In this document: in pieces, positions 6,135-8,473 of the stretch | Layout: every line of letters starts with the position of its first letter | How positions within the stretch are numbered: position 1 is the first letter of the stretch | Assembly: GCA_020859745.1 (NCBI GenBank) | Contig: JAJBVQ010000141.1 | Location: 1-8,473 of the forward strand | Direction: 5' to 3' | Origin: Rikenellaceae bacterium | Lineage (GTDB): Bacteria > Bacteroidota > Bacteroidia > Bacteroidales > Rikenellaceae | DNA length: 8,473 nt | Position numbers and translations under genes: made by a program | The notes under the pieces: generated by a model | What the model saw: the letters and a program-made list of their open reading frames with translations, nothing else | Told to the model about the DNA's origin: nothing | Database searches by the model: none

Positions 6135-6667
6135 TACCAGTTGGATAAAGCTTCGTTGAAAATGTCGTCCACCAGCTTTTCGACGATCTCCGGGATTAGC
6201 GTCCCTTCGGCCTGCGTCAGCAACACGTTGGTGTTGTAGTCCCCGTAGTTGCTGAAAGTCTTCTCGAAGCTGAACTGCGGTTCGGCCTTATTGACGAATT
6301 TGACCTTCACGGTAATGGTGAGGCGGTTCTGCAAGGCGTACTCGTCACCCGAAATGGCCACCGGGTCGGAGCTGTACCCCGTGATCTCGCCCGAGAACGC
6401 CAGGTCGCCGTCCTCGCGCACCACTTGCAGCCGGGTTTGGCTGGCCAGTTTGCGCGTCAGCTCGTCCGTCAGGGTCGGGCTGAGGATCGGCGCCACCATG
6501 GCGGCCATATTGTTGAAATAGCTGACCGAAACGGTCTTGCTCAGGGCGTAGTTCACCGACGCCCCGGAGAAAGAGTATTTCACCGAGCAGCCCGCCGCCG
6601 CCAGCAGGACGAGCACCGCCGCCGCCGAGGCCAGCGCGTAACGCCGTATGGATGTAAATGGGTTCAT
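6134..6667 (-). CDS. lptE: LPS-assembly lipoprotein LptE
   Basis: LptE is the outer-membrane lipoprotein that plugs and supports the LptD barrel, the last step of lipopolysaccharide transport to the cell surface. The 177-residue protein starts with a basic N-terminus and a hydrophobic segment (10-25), ending in the lipobox AAGC with the lipidated cysteine at residue 27. Most of the mature part follows the Bacteroidota LptE pattern: YALSKTVSVSYFNNMA (40-55), LSPTLTDELTRKLASQTRLQ (62-81), FSGEITGYSSDPV (91-103) and the closing helix EIVEKLVDDIFNEALSNW (160-177). It lies 20 bases after the sigma-54-type regulator gene and its stop overlaps the next ATG by one base, so it is inside a tight operon. 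The lipobox has Ala instead of the more common Leu at -3. Assignment is by family pattern; partner lptD is not in this window. Confidence 0.87.
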   Translation of the reverse strand: MNPFTSIRRYALASAAAVLVLLAAAGCSVKYSFSGASVNYALSKTVSVSYFNNMAAMVAPILSPTLTDELTRKLASQTRLQVVREDGDLAFSGEITGYSSDPVAISGDEYALQNRLTITVKVKFVNKAEPQFSFEKTFSNYGDYNTNVLLTQAEGTLIPEIVEKLVDDIFNEALSNW

Positions 6668-6687
6668 AATTCTTGGGTCGATTGCCG

Positions 6688-7959
6688 TTATTTGCCCGTG
6701 TCGGACAGTTGTATTCCCAGCTCCTTGATCTTCCGGTAGAGGGTGCGCTCGGAGATGAACAGCTCCCGGGCCGCCTCTTTGCGTCTGCCGTGGTGCTTTT
6801 TCAGGGCTTGTACGATCGCTTCGCGCTGGGCCTCCTCTTTGGTCTGCGGGGCCGGTTTGTACTCCGCGGCGGCATCGTCCGCCGGGATCTCCTCCGCCGC
6901 GGTCTCTATATAGGAGTCGTTCCTGGGCTGGGCGAATGCCGTCGGCAGGATCGGGTCACCGATCTTGACGGGCAGGGACGAGGAATACGATACCGGGTGT
7001 CCCGCCCCGTGGTGCTGGTTCGCGGCCAGCTCCGCCACCATCCCTTTCAGCTCGGACACTTCGCCGCGCAGATCGAACAGCAGTTTGTAGAGGATGTCCC
7101 GTTCGGTGGTGTTGGCGAACTCCCCGCCCCCGTTCGCAGGGTGCAGCGGCATCAGCTGAACGGCACCGGACGGAGCCGAGTAATCCGGCAGGTAGCGCAT
7201 CAGGATGTCGGGGTCGATCTCGCGCTTCTCCTCGACGGCCGAGATCTGCTCCGCCACGTTTTTGAGCTGCCGGACGTTGCCCGGCCAGTTGTAGTTTTCG
7301 AGCATCAGCCGGGCGTCGGGCGTCAGGCTGATGGGCGGCATGGGGTACTGCGCGGCGATGTCGGTGGCGAATTTGCGGAACAGCAGGTGTATGTCCCCTT
7401 TCCGTTCGCGCAACGGCGGCACGGTGATGGGCACCGTATTTAGCCGGTAGTACAGGTCTTCCCGGAACCGTCCGGCTTCGACGGCCAACCGCAGGTTGAC
7501 GTTGGTGGCGGCCACCACCCGCACGTTGGTCTTCTGGGCCTTGGACGACCCCACGCGGATAAACTCGCCGCTCTGGAGCACGCGCAGCAGCCGTACCTGT
7601 GTGGTCAGCGGCAGCTCGCCCACTTCATCGAGGAAGATGGTTCCTCCGTCGGCCACTTCGAAATATCCTTTCCGGCTGTCGGTGGCCCCGGTGAAGGAGC
7701 CTTTCTCGTGCCCGAACAGTTCGCTGTCTATGGTTCCCTCCGGGATCGCGCCGCAGTTCACGGCGATGTAGTTCCCGTGCTTGCGCGCGCTGTAGGCGTG
7801 GATGATCTGGGGGAAAAACTCCTTGCCCACGCCGCTCTCGCCGGTGATCAGCACGCTGAGATCGGTGGGGGCCACGCGCAGGGCCACTTCCAGCGCCCGG
7901 TTCAGGGCGGGGGTGTTGCCGATAATGCCGAATCTCTGTTTTACGCTTTGCAGTTCCAT
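6688..7959 (-). CDS. Sigma-54 activator (AAA+/Fis-type HTH) lacking a sensor domain
   Basis: Proteins of this class use ATP hydrolysis to open promoter complexes of RNA polymerase with sigma-54 (RpoN). The 423-residue protein has Walker A GESGVGKE (40-47), the sigma-54 contact loop as GSFTGA (87-92), Walker B GTIFLDE (106-112), a sensor I stretch VVAATN (148-153), the arginine-finger region FREDLYYRLN (165-174) and WPGNVRQLKN (225-234). A long low-complexity linker (about 255-375) leads to a C-terminal Fis-type helix-turn-helix (378-415, with RKEAARELFISERTLYRKIK). Only about ten residues precede the AAA+ domain, so there is no receiver, GAF or PAS domain. The contact loop has Ser in place of the usual Ala of GAFTGA, a variant I believe also occurs in other activators. 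It is the first gene of the operon with lptE, the TPR-like gene and secG, with a TATCTTTG box close to its ATG. Its targets are unknown. Confidence 0.92.
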   Translation of the reverse strand: MELQSVKQRFGIIGNTPALNRALEVALRVAPTDLSVLITGESGVGKEFFPQIIHAYSARKHGNYIAVNCGAIPEGTIDSELFGHEKGSFTGATDSRKGYFEVADGGTIFLDEVGELPLTTQVRLLRVLQSGEFIRVGSSKAQKTNVRVVAATNVNLRLAVEAGRFREDLYYRLNTVPITVPPLRERKGDIHLLFRKFATDIAAQYPMPPISLTPDARLMLENYNWPGNVRQLKNVAEQISAVEEKREIDPDILMRYLPDYSAPSGAVQLMPLHPANGGGEFANTTERDILYKLLFDLRGEVSELKGMVAELAANQHHGAGHPVSYSSSLPVKIGDPILPTAFAQPRNDSYIETAAEEIPADDAAAEYKPAPQTKEEAQREAIVQALKKHHGRRKEAARELFISERTLYRKIKELGIQLSDTGK

Positions 7960-7970
7960 GGTTCTTCACG

Positions 7971-7978
7971 CAAAGATA
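7971..7978 (-). promoter_or_regulatory. Candidate -7 box (TATCTTTG) for the regulator-lptE-secG operon
   Basis: The plus strand reads CAAAGATA, which is TATCTTTG on the minus strand, fully matching TAnnTTTG. It ends 11 bases before the regulator's ATG (7959), implying a very short leader. A -33 TTG at standard spacing is not evident. The octamer is the same as that in front of holA. No sigma-54 -24/-12 element (GG...GC type) is evident here, so the operon is probably driven by the primary sigma factor. Confidence 0.55.
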
Positions 7979-8102
7979 CATTTTTTTGCGTCTCCGCTGT
8001 CTAAGGGGATGCCGCACGGGGACGCTATAATGACAATAGTGCAAAATGGCATAATTATTGAGATTTTTTATCCGGTCGATTATTCACTTAAAACCAAATA
8101 TC

Positions 8103-8473
8103 ATGCAAGATGTTTTCATGTCACGTTTGGAGAGTTCGCGCCGCGCGGTTAAAAACTGGTGGCTGCTCCTGCTCCTGGGGATCGCGGTGTTCATCGTCGG
8201 GATCTTTATCTTCACTTATCCGGGCCTCAGCTATGTGGCGATGTCGGTGACGTTCGCCATCCTGATCTTGGTCTCGGGGGCGATCAACATCGCGCTGGCT
8301 GCGTCCAATTCGAATGCGATGATCGGCAAGGGCTGGCTCTGGGCGGGGGGCATCATCGAGCTGCTGATTGGCTTGCTGCTGATCTGCTATCCGTCGATCT
8401 CGGCGGCTACGCTGCCTATTTTCCTGGGCTACTGGATGATGTTCCTCAGCGTCGGAATGATCGGTTCGGGGAG
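8103..8473 (+). CDS. HdeD/DUF308 family membrane protein (5' part, cut by window end)
   Basis: The frame is open from the ATG at 8103 to the end of the window (123 codons seen, no stop). The translation begins MQDVFMSRLESSRRAVKNWW and continues as at least three hydrophobic segments of about 20 residues. They include LLLLLGIAVFIVGIFIF, YVAMSVTFAILILVSGAINI and WAGGIIELLIGLLLICYP, and are followed by LPIFLGYWMMF. The alternation of short helices, with the WWLLLLLGI entry, a TYPG turn and the GGIIELLIG segment, matches the HdeD/DUF308 family of inner-membrane proteins. Enterobacterial HdeD is linked to acid resistance; in Bacteroidota the role is not established. A second ATG at 8118 is possible. 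An A-rich stretch (AAAACCAAATATC) precedes the start, typical of Bacteroidota. It is divergent from the sigma-54-type regulator, separated by 143 bases in which I see no TAnnTTTG box on the plus strand. Confidence 0.8.
   Translation, partial: MQDVFMSRLESSRRAVKNWWLLLLLGIAVFIVGIFIFTYPGLSYVAMSVTFAILILVSGAINIALAASNSNAMIGKGWLWAGGIIELLIGLLLICYPSISAATLPIFLGYWMMFLSVGMIGSG

Noticed and set aside
5346..6239. 297-codon open frame on the plus strand across the duplication
   Set aside because: It is antisense to the TPR-like gene and lptE, is Arg-rich, and is kept open by the high GC and by the in-frame length of the duplication. The minus-strand frame has the operon spacing and the TPR-like C-terminus.

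Overview
The window looks like chromosomal DNA from a high-GC member of the Bacteroidales; a Rikenellaceae (Alistipes-like) host is my best guess. The evidence is the protein families present (Bacteroidota-type RecG, HolA, SecG and LptE, a DUF3108 protein and a DUF308/HdeD membrane protein), promoters of the Bacteroidota -7 type (TAnnTTTG), and the absence of clear Shine-Dalgarno sequences before the start codons. The genus is inferred and not shown by a marker gene.

Layout. Positions 1-88 are AT-rich with no gene, and 89-126 is a hairpin terminator for recG, which is read leftward from 2279 to 156. A 155-bp divergent region (2280-2434) carries two outward-facing TATATTTG promoter boxes and a 28-bp dyad between them. 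A secreted DUF3108 protein is read rightward (2435-3271). It converges on holA (4742-3663, leftward). The 391 bp between their stop codons hold no convincing gene. They are almost entirely filled by a highly folded element (3277-3662) with ~40-bp imperfect terminal inverted repeats that begins and ends in TA, so it resembles a MITE.

holA has its own promoter box close to its start codon. Upstream of it, a strong terminator (4803-4835) ends a leftward four-gene operon: a sigma-54-type AAA+ activator with no N-terminal sensor domain (7959-6688), the LPS-transport lipoprotein LptE (6667-6134), a TPR-like protein of unknown function (6134-5265) and SecG (5222-4866). The operon joins outer-membrane biogenesis and Sec secretion genes behind one regulator. 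Divergent from it, at the right edge, is the start of an HdeD/DUF308 membrane protein (8103 onward), cut by the window end.

Two things stand out. The TPR-like gene carries a base-perfect, in-frame 273-bp tandem duplication (91 residues), which means either a very recent event or an assembly error. The holA/DUF3108 spacer element has terminal inverted repeats and internal segments that can pair in two mutually exclusive ways. I found no CRISPR array, tRNA, rRNA, transposase or phage gene. No wholly new multi-gene system is evident.
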